From Paenibacillus sp. SYP-B3998 (GTDB lineage: Bacteria > Bacillota > Bacilli > Paenibacillales > NBRC-103111): DNA of 64,000 nucleotides. The translations under genes and the position numbers were made by a program. The DNA lies in the NCBI RefSeq assembly GCF_010820665.1, contig NZ_JAAIKC010000007.1, positions 124,001 to 188,000 on the forward strand, in the 5' to 3' direction. The stretch's first letter is position 1. The number at the start of each line of letters is the position of its first letter. A model generated the notes under the pieces. It saw only the letters and a list, made by a program, of their open reading frames with translations. It did not search any database and was not told where the DNA came from. This document shows, in pieces, positions 34,018 to 43,923 of this stretch.

Positions 34018-35562
34018 TTAATCCCGTTTAATCGTTACTGTGTGCGTATCATTGTTGAAACTGACCGTACTGCCAAGCTTCTCAGCGATGAAACGAATAG
34101 GTACGAAGGTGGAGCCATGATGAAGAGTTGCTGCGCTTTCTAATTGTACAGGCGAACCGTTGACAGTTGCTCTTTGGCTATCAAGGGTCAGGACAATCGT
34201 TGTGCCAGTAAGCTCATCTTTAATCGTAACTTGCTTGAGATCTCCGTTCCATTTCACATCCGCGCCAAGCTGCTCGGAGATGAATCTGACGGGAACCATC
34301 GTGTTATTGTCTGCATTGATAAATGGACTGTAACTATCAAACAGAGATTCTTCTTCGCTGTTTTGATTGATTACAAGAGGGATTTCTTTTTTTGTTACTT
34401 TCAAGTCGTTTTTCAACAACGTATAGAAAGCAGATTTTTTATCTAGTTGATTCAATAAGGTGTAGATAAAGGAAGGCTCAGATTCAAAGTTTAATACGCC
34501 TGCAGAAGTATCGATGGCATCGGCCTTCACCGGTTTGTTAATGTTCCATGCCTCACCAGCATAGCTCAGTTTAATTCCCGAAACACCAGACTTTTCATCC
34601 GTAATAGGGATAAAGAGTTCAAAGTTTTCTTTGCGAATTTGTTTATCTGTATCAATGAAAAAGTCGGTTTTTAGCGTAGTTTTAGCGCTCAAAAGTGCTT
34701 GAACTTGAGCATCTTCAGAAGGATTTTGTGTAGCTTTATCCATGCTAGCGACAGCTTCTTCGAGGCTATCGTGAATGGACGAATAAGCGAATCCGACAGC
34801 TAAAGATTTGTCTTTTAACAGAACGGAAGCTTGACCTTCTCCTTGTTCGTTAAGGAGAGGAAGGAACGCATCGTACAATTGACCTAGCAATTCTTTTAGG
34901 CCTTCTTCATCGGCAAGAATGCTTTTGAGGAATACCTTCAGAAGATCAACCACTTCACTGCCGTTCAACTCCAAGTGAACCTTTTGCAAATTAAGAGTTT
35001 CGGTATTTACTTGCTCGGTAGAAGAGGTGACCGTAATATTCTTAGGATTGGGGAAATTTTTCAAGAAAAACTTAATGAGAGCTGGTTGTAATTCCTTGAT
35101 CTTATTGCCAAGCTGAGTCTGTACGCTAGTAGGTAACAGCGTGAGTTCGTCTGCCTCTGCAAACGTTGCTGGATCAAACTCGATTGGTTTTGGAGCACCC
35201 TCGATCTGAACAATAAACTTGGTACCATCTACATTGAGTTTAAAAGGGATTGTCCCTTTACCGTAAGTGAGGGCGCCATCTACAGAGAGGTGTTGATTGT
35301 CCTGCATTTTGGCGTTCGCAATCGACAATTTAACGTTCTTGAACGCTGTGATTGCGGTTTGCGCTTCAGCGGACAGCTGCGCGGTATTGCCAGTAACGAG
35401 TTCCAGTTGGAACGTGCTTTTGGACTCAGTTGACTTCACGCTTGCTCCATTTTGGATAGCTTGGGCGAAATCTAATCCTTGAACAGCTTGGCAACCTGTT
35501 AGCGTAACCATCAGAACAACTAATGCGGCTGAAATCCACCCTGTTAATTTCTTTTTCTTCAT
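34018..35562 (-). CDS. Lipoprotein with C-terminal copper-amine-oxidase-like (stalk) domain
   Basis: A 514-residue predicted lipoprotein: a basic N-terminus, a hydrophobic stretch and the lipobox LTGC at Cys24. Residues about 30-390 are a long unassigned extracellular part. The C-terminal 110 residues contain the repeated motif MVPVRFISEQLGADVKWN ... FVPIRFIAEKLGSTVSFN of the copper amine oxidase N-terminal-like domain, found in many surface proteins of Paenibacillus. No catalytic domain is seen; probably a wall-binding structural protein. Confidence 0.85.
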   Translation of the reverse strand: MKKKKLTGWISAALVVLMVTLTGCQAVQGLDFAQAIQNGASVKSTESKSTFQLELVTGNTAQLSAEAQTAITAFKNVKLSIANAKMQDNQHLSVDGALTYGKGTIPFKLNVDGTKFIVQIEGAPKPIEFDPATFAEADELTLLPTSVQTQLGNKIKELQPALIKFFLKNFPNPKNITVTSSTEQVNTETLNLQKVHLELNGSEVVDLLKVFLKSILADEEGLKELLGQLYDAFLPLLNEQGEGQASVLLKDKSLAVGFAYSSIHDSLEEAVASMDKATQNPSEDAQVQALLSAKTTLKTDFFIDTDKQIRKENFELFIPITDEKSGVSGIKLSYAGEAWNINKPVKADAIDTSAGVLNFESEPSFIYTLLNQLDKKSAFYTLLKNDLKVTKKEIPLVINQNSEEESLFDSYSPFINADNNTMVPVRFISEQLGADVKWNGDLKQVTIKDELTGTTIVLTLDSQRATVNGSPVQLESAATLHHGSTFVPIRFIAEKLGSTVSFNNDTHTVTIKRD

Positions 35563-35698
35563 GCTCGAATCTACTCCTTAAATTTTATAGATAACAGTAA
35601 ATGACAAATGTTTATACGCATGAACGGGAAGAACGATGCGCTAAATGGGGGAAATATTTATTTTAGGTAAAAATGGATTCTAAATCTAGGGGGAAACG

Positions 35699-35824
35699 AT
35701 TGAACGTATCAAAGTGATTATTGAAGATTTGAACTACACTCCTGATTTCTCTGCGAGAAGTTTGGTCAAAAATCAATCAAAGCTCATTGGTATCGTTATT
35801 CCACAGACGGAGTCTCATAAGTAG
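35699..35824 (+). pseudogene. Fragment of a LacI-family regulator
   Basis: One frame reads IERIKVIIEDLNYTPDFSAR followed by SLVKNQSKLIGIVIPQTESH, the end of a LacI helix-turn-helix/hinge and the start of its sugar-binding domain, then stops. The first HTH helix and the rest of the protein are absent. A remnant of a catabolic regulator. Confidence 0.75.
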
Positions 35825-36137
35825 CTCATTTTACGATTAAGGTTCAGCTCTCCCCATCTATGGGCAGTTCGTTCTGCGCAGCGTTGGGAAAGCTGTTTGT
35901 GTAGGTGCATATTCAGGTAGGTACACGCAACCTTTCATGCTTACGTGCGTCTATATTTATGTCTTGTTTGTTAAATGTTGGGAAGTCTATGAAGAACTTG
36001 AAATTTCATATAAATCCACGCCAGATTAAGCTTATTAGTTTGTTTGAAACTTGGGTAAGTGTGTAACATATTGAAAAATAAATAATTTCAGTTGAAAACT
36101 GGAAAGTGTATTGTAACTTCGCAGGGAGGTGACGCAC
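35825..36137. other. Intergenic region upstream of the flotillin operon
   Basis: No gene. It must hold the operon promoter, but I see no clear -35/-10 pair. Confidence 0.35.
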
Positions 36138-36662
36138 ATGATGACTTTGTTTGCAATTTGTTTCTTTGTTGGCCTTGCTCTCACGTTGCTAATTACGTTT
36201 TTCGGTGGAGATATTTCAGAGTTCCACGTGGATAGCGGTATGCATGCCCATGCAGGGCCGTCTTTTTTTAATTTATCTTCGATCTTGGCCAGTTTGACTG
36301 TATTTGGCGGTGTAGGCTATATGCTGGGCAGTATAGGCATGACGAGCTTAATACTTATTATGCTCATTGCAATAGCGGCTGGTCTCCTCATTGGTTGGTT
36401 TTTCTTCCTCTTCTATGCCAAAGTTATCTATAAGCACGATCACAGCATGAAGGAGAGTGATTTTGATCTTCAAGGACAATTGGGACAGCTATCAGTACCG
36501 ATTCATGAAAAAGGCACTGGGGAAATGAAGTTTGTTCTGCAGGGAACTACGCGTGCTATTAGTGTGAAGTCTGAGCAAGGGGAGTCCATCAAGAAAGGAG
36601 CTAAAGTCGTTGTTTTACACGTAGACAAAGGTGTTGCCACGGTCGTAGAGTTTAATGAATAA
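36138..36662 (+). CDS. NfeD-like membrane protein (YuaF type)
   Basis: A 174-residue membrane protein with three hydrophobic segments and a C-terminal OB-fold part (about residues 110-172: LQGQLGQLSVPIHEKGTGEM). In B. subtilis the equivalent gene yuaF precedes floT and its product works with the flotillin in membrane microdomains. ATG 36138 follows GGGAGG by 8 bases. 38 bases to floT. Confidence 0.87.
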   Translation: MMTLFAICFFVGLALTLLITFFGGDISEFHVDSGMHAHAGPSFFNLSSILASLTVFGGVGYMLGSIGMTSLILIMLIAIAAGLLIGWFFFLFYAKVIYKHDHSMKESDFDLQGQLGQLSVPIHEKGTGEMKFVLQGTTRAISVKSEQGESIKKGAKVVVLHVDKGVATVVEFNE

Positions 36663-36700
36663 CGCTTAACAAACATGTGCCACAGGGAGGTAATTTGAGA

Positions 36701-38155
36701 ATGTTAACTGTTTTGTATGCAGCTGGCGCTATTGTTTTTGTCGTTTTTATCTTACTAGTTTCAATTGTGAAAGCTTATAAGAAAGTACCGCCTAACGAAG
36801 CTATGATTGTTTACGGCTTAGGGGGTAAAAGAGTTGTTCAAGGCGGGGGTACTTTCGTTATTCCAGGTTTCCAAAGCTATAAAACGATCTCTATGATGTT
36901 GATGAGCTTCGATGTGAAGCCGGATCAACCTATGTTTTCCCAGCAAGGAATTAGGCTCAAAATCGAGGCTGTCGCTCAAATTAAAATCCAAAGCGATCCT
37001 GTTGCCATTGCCACAGCCTCAGAGCAGTTTCTCGACCATACAATGACAGAACGGGAAACGATAATATTACATTCCGTAGAAGGACATCTCCGTGGTTTAG
37101 TTGGTCAATTAACGGTGGAAGCGATCCTCAAAAATCCTGACGAACTAAACAGTAAGATGCGCGAGACGTGCTCAGAGGATTTGGATAAAATGGGTCTGAG
37201 TTTGATTTCTTTCGTGTTAAAACGGGTTGCCGACGATCAAGGATACATTGAAAACTTGGGTGTCCCTGAGGTTGAGCGTATTCGGAAGAGCGCAAGCATT
37301 GCAAAGGCTGAGGTCGAGCGAGATATTCAAATGAGACAGGCCGATACGGAAAAAGAATCCGCCATCCGTAAAGCGGAAGCTCATCAGCTGCGTATCGAGG
37401 CAGAGAGCGCCGCATCTGCCAAAGAAGCCCAGTATCGCAAGGAATTGAGCATTAAAGAAGCTGAATTTAAACAGGAAACGACGACCAAGCAGGCGGAAGC
37501 CGATTTGGCTTACGAGTTGAAGCAAAACCAAATTAAGCAATCTCTGATGACGGAACAAGTGAAAATTAAGCAGATGGAAGCAGAAGCCAATAAGAATGTT
37601 CGCCAAATTGAAGTTGAACTTAAGCAGAAAGAGCTTGAGGCAACGGTTATTAAACCAGCGGAAGCCGATAAGCTGACTGCAATCATGCGTGCAGAGGTGA
37701 GTAAGCAGCGCCAAATTCTCGAAGCGGAAGCTGAGGCGGAATCGACAAGAAAACGAGGTGAAGCGACGGCCGAAGCGGAACTGGCTAAAGGGAAGGCGAA
37801 TGCGGAAGTCATTCGGTTGGCTGGTTTTGCCGAAGCCGAAGCCTTGGAGAAAAAAGCCGAAGCTTACAAACAGTATACGCAGGCTGCCGTTACGGTCGAG
37901 ATTCTTCGCATGCTGCCAGAGCTGGCCGAGAAAATTGCCGCTCCTCTTAGCAAAGTGGACAAAATTACGGTTATTTCGCAAGATGGCGCGACATCGGGTG
38001 TTAATCGAATAACAGGCGATATCACGAAGATGATCGCCCAAGTGCCTGAAATCGCACAAACGTTAACAGGTAAGACGGTAACAGATCTTGCTCGCGCATT
38101 TCTAGGGAAAGAAAATGCGCTGATCCCGGATGCTGTAGGCAAGGAGACGGAATAA
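36701..38155 (+). CDS. floT: Flotillin
   Basis: A 484-residue protein. An N-terminal membrane hairpin helix (about residues 4-24) is followed by an SPFH/PHB domain (about 30-200: PPNEAMIVYGLGGKRVVQGG) and a long Glu/Ala/Lys-rich coiled coil (about 210-400). The C-terminal oligomerisation part ends VGKETE. Flotillins organise fluid membrane microdomains and affect secretion, cell shape and signalling. ATG 36701 follows GGGAGG. Second gene of an NfeD-flotillin-secreted-protein operon. Confidence 0.95.
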   Translation: MLTVLYAAGAIVFVVFILLVSIVKAYKKVPPNEAMIVYGLGGKRVVQGGGTFVIPGFQSYKTISMMLMSFDVKPDQPMFSQQGIRLKIEAVAQIKIQSDPVAIATASEQFLDHTMTERETIILHSVEGHLRGLVGQLTVEAILKNPDELNSKMRETCSEDLDKMGLSLISFVLKRVADDQGYIENLGVPEVERIRKSASIAKAEVERDIQMRQADTEKESAIRKAEAHQLRIEAESAASAKEAQYRKELSIKEAEFKQETTTKQAEADLAYELKQNQIKQSLMTEQVKIKQMEAEANKNVRQIEVELKQKELEATVIKPAEADKLTAIMRAEVSKQRQILEAEAEAESTRKRGEATAEAELAKGKANAEVIRLAGFAEAEALEKKAEAYKQYTQAAVTVEILRMLPELAEKIAAPLSKVDKITVISQDGATSGVNRITGDITKMIAQVPEIAQTLTGKTVTDLARAFLGKENALIPDAVGKETE

Positions 38156-38172
38156 TTCAGTTGAGGTGAATC

Positions 38173-39501
38173 ATGAAGAGGCTTGTCGCCAGAGTGGTAG
38201 TACTTAGTCTGATTGGATGTTGGTTTGTTATAGGGGGAGTATTTGCATCCAGTTCGTTGGCGTTAATAGCTCCCGCTCCGTCGGCAAAAACGATTACTTT
38301 GTTTGAGGATACGAGTTTCTATGATGTCTACCGGAAAGAAGTAGGTCTTTTATCCCCGCAGGAAGTAACGATTTTGAATACAAAGCTATTACGTGTCGGC
38401 CATGGAGAGGGGTATTTAAGGAGCTTTTATCAAATTTCCACTTGGATGGGTCTGATGTGGATTTCGCCAGATAATGCGGAGTTCGATCATGCAGAGCCCC
38501 TAATCACGAACATCGATCTTGGCAGTATTCAAGCGATCTACGATGATCCAGGTCTAACCCAGCCAACGGGAGGCGCATTGGCTCCGCAGATCGTAACAAC
38601 AAAGTCCAAATGGGGTAGCCGCTACTTAATAAAGACGAAATCAGGAGATAAGTGGATACAACCTGGTTACCTATCCTTGATAGGAGTAAAAGAGGTTGAT
38701 GAAGAGGTTCAGCTACCTTATGAGACTGTAATTGTCCGTAATCCGACTACTTTCCAAACATTCGCAAGCATTACCCCACAGCTGGTAAATGTCAAGGAAG
38801 TGTGGCGTAATTGGCATCGTATTGATTCTTGGATCGGTCCCGTATGGTTTAAACTGCATGAGCTCGATGCTGTAGATAGGAATGACGACGTCGAGGTTGG
38901 TTTTACTTATTGGAACTTTGACCCGTCGAGTGGAAGTACCCATATGAAAGCTGAAGTGCAGTTGGGTCGGAAATGGCATGATCGAAATGAACCAGCTCAA
39001 GTCGGGTTCCAAGTTTTATTTTATAGTGCTCTTGGCGAGAGATTGGGTGTATCGAATAGCGTAACAACAGAAGTGGCTACCGGTGCTGGAAGACAAGTCA
39101 TCGATCTTACAGTGAATGACAATATTTCTGATTTTGAATATGCTACGGTCCAAGTCGGTAGGTTGTTCGGGAGCATTGTAAATGACGTCCAGCCATCAGA
39201 GCCCATGTTGATTACAGATGCAGCTGTTCCTGAGCTTCGTCTGGGCGGCATACAAGTTAGAAGGGATGGGATTTATAGTGTTATCAGTGGCCAGTTCCAG
39301 CTTGACGAGGCGACCGATCGTACTTCTATAAAAGGCCAGTTAAGCTTCATAGATCGAACAGGCAATATAATGGGGACAGCGCCGTTTCAAATACAACCAG
39401 ATACTAATCTTGTGGGAAAAGATAGGATTTATAGTTTTGAGAGTGTAGCACCTGCAAATGTGCTGGAGTATTCCAGCATTAAGCTCAAAATTAACAAATA
39501 G
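38173..39501 (+). CDS. Secreted protein of unknown function in the flotillin operon
   Basis: A 442-residue protein with a signal peptide (about residues 1-36, VASSSLALIAPAPSA region). Two similar beta-rich units follow: LFEDTSFYDV ... ISTWMGLMWISP and IVRNPTTFQT ... IDSWIGPVWFKL, each ending in a W-(M/I)-G-x-(M/V)-W motif that suggests SH3-like folds. A C-terminal immunoglobulin-like part follows. It begins 17 bases after floT, so it is probably co-transcribed and exported at flotillin-rich sites. No named family. Confidence 0.75.
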   Translation: MKRLVARVVVLSLIGCWFVIGGVFASSSLALIAPAPSAKTITLFEDTSFYDVYRKEVGLLSPQEVTILNTKLLRVGHGEGYLRSFYQISTWMGLMWISPDNAEFDHAEPLITNIDLGSIQAIYDDPGLTQPTGGALAPQIVTTKSKWGSRYLIKTKSGDKWIQPGYLSLIGVKEVDEEVQLPYETVIVRNPTTFQTFASITPQLVNVKEVWRNWHRIDSWIGPVWFKLHELDAVDRNDDVEVGFTYWNFDPSSGSTHMKAEVQLGRKWHDRNEPAQVGFQVLFYSALGERLGVSNSVTTEVATGAGRQVIDLTVNDNISDFEYATVQVGRLFGSIVNDVQPSEPMLITDAAVPELRLGGIQVRRDGIYSVISGQFQLDEATDRTSIKGQLSFIDRTGNIMGTAPFQIQPDTNLVGKDRIYSFESVAPANVLEYSSIKLKINK

Positions 39502-39510
39502 GAGTTTACG

Positions 39511-39547
39511 AAGTGCCTTCAGCATTCCGAGGAGGGCACCTTTTTTT
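39511..39547 (+). terminator. Terminator of the flotillin operon
   Basis: GTGCCTTC pairs with GAGGGCAC with one wobble, then seven T. Confidence 0.8.
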
Positions 39548-39661
39548 GTTAAAAAACTGTTAGAAAATCACCGTAAATTGTCGAATTACTATACAATGAA
39601 GAGAACACCATGAGGAATTGTCAGCTAAGTCTGACAGTGCTGCAGAAATGAGGAATTCATT

Positions 39662-41191
39662 GTGCTTACTTATAAGAGATTTCTTAAACATTTAATGCGA
39701 AATTATGTCTTGGGGTCCGCAGCAGCCGTGATGGTTGTTGGCGGTTTCATCATATCAACGACACTTAATATATCAAATACGGAGTTGCTGCGTCTTTTTA
39801 TCATTATGATGCTTTCGCTCTGCATCATGATGCTTTCCGAGTTTATCATGTTTCGCTTTCATGTAAAGCCCATTCGGTTGATGTTTGAGCAGGAGGTTCC
39901 CGATTTGGCTACGCTCCGTGAAGCCTACCTGCAAACGCACCGCTTTCCTGCGCTTGCGGTGAAGCGAATTCTCGGTCCGCATTTTCTGGGGTTATCCATC
40001 CCTGCTATTCTTATGGCGAGCATAGGTATTAAGCTAGGCTTACTGTCCCTGTCAGCGTTTTATATAGGTTTAGCGGGCATCGGCGCCCTGCTGATTGCAA
40101 ATATGCATGGATTGTTGGAGTTCTTCCTGACAGCACAGGCCATTCGCCCCGTATTGCTTCATATTCGTGAACTGGGGCAGCGCTACTACGGGGAGGATGT
40201 CTCGCTTGACGGTCGAGTTATCGTATCCATACAACGCAAGTTTCAACTGAGCTCTTTTTTAATTGGTACGATGCCGCTTTTCCTGTTCAGCTTGGCAACT
40301 CAAATTCGACTTGTGAACAAATCGGTGGAAATAACTTCGGATTATTGGAAATGGGCGGCTATCATTTTACTGCTGGGTGTAGGGTTCTCTTCGCTTGGAG
40401 CAAGGTTGTTAACGAGAGATATTCAGCAGCCAATAAACGATCTATACCTAGCGATGAATGAGGTTCAGTCTGGGGATCTTCAAGTACGAGCTTCGGACTT
40501 ATATTCCGATGAGTTTTCTCGTCTGTTTGCCGGATTCAATCACATGGTGAAGGGCCTTGAAGCGCGAGAAAGTATGAACAATCAACTGTTGCAGAGCTAC
40601 TTTAGCACCTTGGCAGCTGCTCTGGATGCCAGAGATGCATACACCGCAGGTCATTCGCAGCGTGTGGCTAAATATTCGTTAATGATTGGACAAGCTGCGA
40701 ATTTAAGTGAGGAAGAGCTTGATCTTTTGAACAAAACTGCGCTGCTCCACGATATCGGTAAAATCGGCGTTAGAGATGCGGTACTGCTGAAAGAAGGTAA
40801 ATTGACGGATGAGGAATTTGAGCAAATCAAGCTACACCCCGTTTTGGGTGAAACGATTCTAAGGCAAATCGAGCCTACCGAGGCGATGGCTCCCCTTCTA
40901 CCCGGTGTCCGCTCGCATCACGAGCGCTTTGACGGTAAGGGATATCCTGATGGACTGAAGGGACTTGATATTCCAGTCTTCGGGCGAATAATCGCTGTCG
41001 CTGATGCGTTCGATGCGATGACTTCGGATCGTCCCTATCGTAGAGGAATGGCTGTAGAGAAGGCGTTAGCCATTCTAGAAGAGGGGAGAGGCACCCAGTG
41101 GGATTCGCGGTTCGCCGAATTGTTTATGGCTGCGTATTCTTCCTCGCAAGAAGCCGAATGCACCTTTAATCCTATAAAAGAAAGCCAATAG
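39662..41191 (+). CDS. Membrane HD-GYP cyclic-di-GMP phosphodiesterase
   Basis: A 509-residue protein. About six membrane helices occupy residues 10-270, a HAMP domain lies about 270-325 (TRDIQQPINDLYLAMNEVQS), and the C-terminal HD-GYP domain has HDIGK in ALLHDIGKIG and the GYP motif in HHERFDGKGYPDG. It hydrolyses c-di-GMP to pGpG/GMP. GTG start, GAGG 8 bases upstream. Monocistronic. A PilZ receptor gene is 8 kb away. Confidence 0.92.
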   Translation: MLTYKRFLKHLMRNYVLGSAAAVMVVGGFIISTTLNISNTELLRLFIIMMLSLCIMMLSEFIMFRFHVKPIRLMFEQEVPDLATLREAYLQTHRFPALAVKRILGPHFLGLSIPAILMASIGIKLGLLSLSAFYIGLAGIGALLIANMHGLLEFFLTAQAIRPVLLHIRELGQRYYGEDVSLDGRVIVSIQRKFQLSSFLIGTMPLFLFSLATQIRLVNKSVEITSDYWKWAAIILLLGVGFSSLGARLLTRDIQQPINDLYLAMNEVQSGDLQVRASDLYSDEFSRLFAGFNHMVKGLEARESMNNQLLQSYFSTLAAALDARDAYTAGHSQRVAKYSLMIGQAANLSEEELDLLNKTALLHDIGKIGVRDAVLLKEGKLTDEEFEQIKLHPVLGETILRQIEPTEAMAPLLPGVRSHHERFDGKGYPDGLKGLDIPVFGRIIAVADAFDAMTSDRPYRRGMAVEKALAILEEGRGTQWDSRFAELFMAAYSSSQEAECTFNPIKESQ

Positions 41192-41267
41192 AAATAGACC
41201 ATTTATTACCTAGGTAGCAGCTTTACTTCATGTATAATGGGAGAAAAAGATGCAGGAGGATGGAAGT

Positions 41268-41795
41268 ATGGAAGATTTGCGCTATCCCATTGGATTATTT
41301 GAGCATGAGGGCGAAATTACACAAGAGCAGCTACAGGTGTGGATGGCTGATATCGAATCGACGCCTAGAAGACTGCAAGCAGCAGTAGCGGGGCTTTCGG
41401 ATGAGCAGTTGGATACACCGTATCGTCCAGGTGGCTGGTCAGTGAGGCAAGTCGTTCATCACGTGGCAGATAGTCACTTGAATAGCTACACACGCTTCAA
41501 GCTTGCTCTAACAGAGGAACAACCGACAATTAGACCTTACTACGAGGATCGTTGGGCTAGTCTTAGCGACGGGAAATCGGCACCCGTGGAGCTTTCACTC
41601 GCACTGCTTGATGCCCTACATAGCCGCTGGATGATCTTACTTCACTCACTGAACCAAGACCAGTTGGCTAGAGCCTTTGTTCATCCGGAATCAGGAAATA
41701 AGATTCGATTGGATTGGAACGTGGGCAACTATGCCTGGCACGGTAATCATCATATTACCCATATTACCCGTCTTCGCGATCGCAGAGGTTGGTAG
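41268..41795 (+). CDS. bstA: Bacillithiol transferase BstA/YfiT (DinB superfamily)
   Basis: A 175-residue protein matching YfiT closely: LRYPIGLFE start, DTPYRPGGWSVRQVVHHVAD, and the C-terminal YAWHGNHHITHITRLRDR. The His of VVHHVAD and of WHGNHHITH bind the metal. It conjugates bacillithiol to electrophiles. ATG 41268 follows AGGAGGATGG. Supports a bacillithiol-using host. Confidence 0.93.
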   Translation: MEDLRYPIGLFEHEGEITQEQLQVWMADIESTPRRLQAAVAGLSDEQLDTPYRPGGWSVRQVVHHVADSHLNSYTRFKLALTEEQPTIRPYYEDRWASLSDGKSAPVELSLALLDALHSRWMILLHSLNQDQLARAFVHPESGNKIRLDWNVGNYAWHGNHHITHITRLRDRRGW

Positions 41796-41805
41796 AAGCA
41801 AACGG

Positions 41806-41858
41806 AACAAAGAACCTCCACACCCAACGTTTTTGATGAGGGGTAGAGGTTCTTTGTT
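41806..41858. terminator. Bidirectional terminator
   Basis: AACAAAGAACCTC pairs perfectly with its complement at 41846-41858, between bstA and the convergent anti-sigma gene. Confidence 0.85.
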
Positions 41859-43144
41859 TACTCTTTGTTATCGTACGACAAGTACTTTCCGACCTTATCG
41901 ATCCATTCCTGCACATAATGGTCTGTTGCCCACTGTGCCATAACAAGCTGCTCGCCTGGCTGCAGGTCTATGGTTAATTGAGGGTCGTTGTTCGGTGCTT
42001 GACCATACGGGTAGAACTTGAGTTTATCCTCTTCGAAGATAACAATCATGTCATTCATCGGTGAGGATAATGCATCAGTCGCATTCGGCCAAGAAGATCG
42101 AAGATCGTTCCATGAGCAGCAAAGCACGTCGTGGTTGACGACTTTATCCGGGAGCTCGCGCGGAAAATCGCGTAGGACGTAGCGATCTGGACTAGAGGAG
42201 CTAGGGCTAGGCGTCTCGGCGATCTTGCCAACCCAACGTCCTGGTTGGCGCTGAACGGTCCAACTTTGCCCTGTGATCTCACCTTGTGTTTCCGAGGGAA
42301 GTCTCTTAACAGTAGTGGACAAGTTACTCAATACTCCGCTTATGTTGGGGCCATAGAGATCAGTCATCGAGACGTGGTTCTTATCGATTGGTTTTTTGTA
42401 GAACTGAGTCGCATGCCCTTCCTTCAGTTGGGGTAAGGTGCGAACCCAGATTCGATCAGCTTGATACGGGGCAGTTCCGCTCCAGGCTTCTTCCGTTTCT
42501 TTCACAGATAAGTATTGGTTGCCTGCGAATACCAGTGTTTCCACATGGTTTAGTTCCTCAAGGGGATCGTCGGTAAAGGTTTCCTCTTTTACTGGTTGAT
42601 CAGCCAAATGCGCGGACAAGTAATGAAACTCATCAGTTTTTGTTTTGTTAACTAGGGAATCTATCTTCCAAAAGTTTTGTTTATAGGGCATGAGAATGCC
42701 GCTGCCTTCTGACGTTTTCTGCAGCTTCCCGCGGACAGGAGCGATTAGCATAGTACGATAGGTGCTATACCGTAGTGAGTTCAACGTACGTTTGGTGCCC
42801 TCGGCTTCATGCTCAGTTCTTAAACCGATCAGCAGTGCGGTGCTGATTGGAGCTGGCGAGGAGCTGGTGGCCTGCGCTTCTACTTGGGCCGGAAAATCAA
42901 CTGCCGACGCGGCGTCGCTTTTGGTGTGGATCGTATCCCATGGGAAAAGCAGCGCGGCTCCCACGATCGCGCTGAGTCCTGCGAGGCAAAGAAACGGTTT
43001 TACACGAGGCTTCGCGCGCTCCTTCCGGTCGATCGCTCGCTCGATATTGCGCTGAAGCTTGGATGTAAAACCGGATTCTTGGAGCGGTCCTGATTCCAAT
43101 TCCTTATGTAAATTATCCGGATCAGGAGAGTTCACGCGCTTCAC
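41858..43144 (-). CDS. Single-pass membrane protein, probable anti-sigma factor
   Basis: A 428-residue protein with a cytosolic N-terminus (about 1-50), one membrane helix (FLCLAGLSAIVGAALLFPW, about 51-69) and a large extracellular domain with an acidic, Trp-rich end. Its start overlaps the ECF sigma gene by 23 bases, so translation is coupled. Position and topology indicate an anti-sigma factor that holds the sigma at the membrane. No zinc ZAS motif (HxxxCxxC) is seen, so it is a different class. Confidence 0.8.
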   Translation of the reverse strand: MKRVNSPDPDNLHKELESGPLQESGFTSKLQRNIERAIDRKERAKPRVKPFLCLAGLSAIVGAALLFPWDTIHTKSDAASAVDFPAQVEAQATSSSPAPISTALLIGLRTEHEAEGTKRTLNSLRYSTYRTMLIAPVRGKLQKTSEGSGILMPYKQNFWKIDSLVNKTKTDEFHYLSAHLADQPVKEETFTDDPLEELNHVETLVFAGNQYLSVKETEEAWSGTAPYQADRIWVRTLPQLKEGHATQFYKKPIDKNHVSMTDLYGPNISGVLSNLSTTVKRLPSETQGEITGQSWTVQRQPGRWVGKIAETPSPSSSSPDRYVLRDFPRELPDKVVNHDVLCCSWNDLRSSWPNATDALSSPMNDMIVIFEEDKLKFYPYGQAPNNDPQLTIDLQPGEQLVMAQWATDHYVQEWIDKVGKYLSYDNKE

Positions 43145-43688
43145 GCTCCTTCAGCCCGATCACCTTCAATCTGGCATGATGGAGCCTCGATTTCACAGTT
43201 CCTTCCGAGATGTTCAGAACGGCTGCCATTTCCTTCGTTGAGAGCTGATGGTGCGCATGCAAAATCAGAATTTCTCGATACTTAGGAGGGAGAGAAATTA
43301 CTTTTTTCCATATATCACTGGCATAGAGCTTCTCCATCGCTTCATTTTCAGCAGATTGAGATGTACCTGCGGATTGAATGAAGCCAACGAGTGTGACTTT
43401 GCGCCAGAATGCTTTGCGTAAATAGTCATAAGCGGTGTTGCGTGTGATTGTCAGCAGCCATGTTTTTACGGAAGCCTCACCGCGGAAGGTCGTCAAATTA
43501 CGATATACTTTCAGGAAGGCATCTTGGGAGATGTCGTCCGCTAAATCCATGTTACGGCATATGCTGAACGCATAATTCCATACGTCATTGCCATAGGCCT
43601 CCATCAAATTGCGTAAAATTGCTTTCTGATCCGTCGTTTCAGATACATACTTTAAATACTCAAATACATGGACACCGGTCGTCTCCAT
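43122..43688 (-). CDS. ECF RNA polymerase sigma factor
   Basis: A 188-residue extracytoplasmic-function sigma. Region 2: DLADDISQDAFLKVYRNLTTF and WLLTITRNTAYDYLRK. Region 4: LPPKYREILILHAHHQLS and ISEGTVKSRLHHARLKV. SD GAGAGGTGAGAGT. The upstream sequence has GAAC-N16-CGTC, an ECF-type promoter, so autoregulation is likely. Operon with the membrane anti-sigma. Confidence 0.93.
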   Translation of the reverse strand: METTGVHVFEYLKYVSETTDQKAILRNLMEAYGNDVWNYAFSICRNMDLADDISQDAFLKVYRNLTTFRGEASVKTWLLTITRNTAYDYLRKAFWRKVTLVGFIQSAGTSQSAENEAMEKLYASDIWKKVISLPPKYREILILHAHHQLSTKEMAAVLNISEGTVKSRLHHARLKVIGLKEREARELS

Positions 43689-43709
43689 ACTCTCACCTCT
43701 CTAAGATTA

Positions 43710-43733
43710 GACGTAATAAGTTTAAAAAAGTTC
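43710..43733 (-). promoter_or_regulatory. Candidate ECF-type autoregulatory promoter
   Basis: GAAC (43730-43733) and CGTC (43710-43713) are 16 bases apart, the spacing of Bacillus ECF promoters. Confidence 0.6.
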
Positions 43734-43923
43734 GCTCGCGGCTAAAAAAAAATTAAGGTCACAAATTAGCTCCGAACATCGTCTACATTGGCGTAGCGAG
43801 TGAGAGCAGGTATACTAAAAAAGTGAAAGCAATTGAATACTTGGGACACCTGCTGTTGTTATGAAAAAGCACATACTTACGAAGTAAGCATTGCATCAGC
43901 AAAAGTTAAGGAGTGATTACGCC

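Noticed and set aside
37217..38059. 280-codon minus-strand frame inside floT
   Set aside because: A shadow of the repetitive Glu/Ala/Lys coiled-coil codons.
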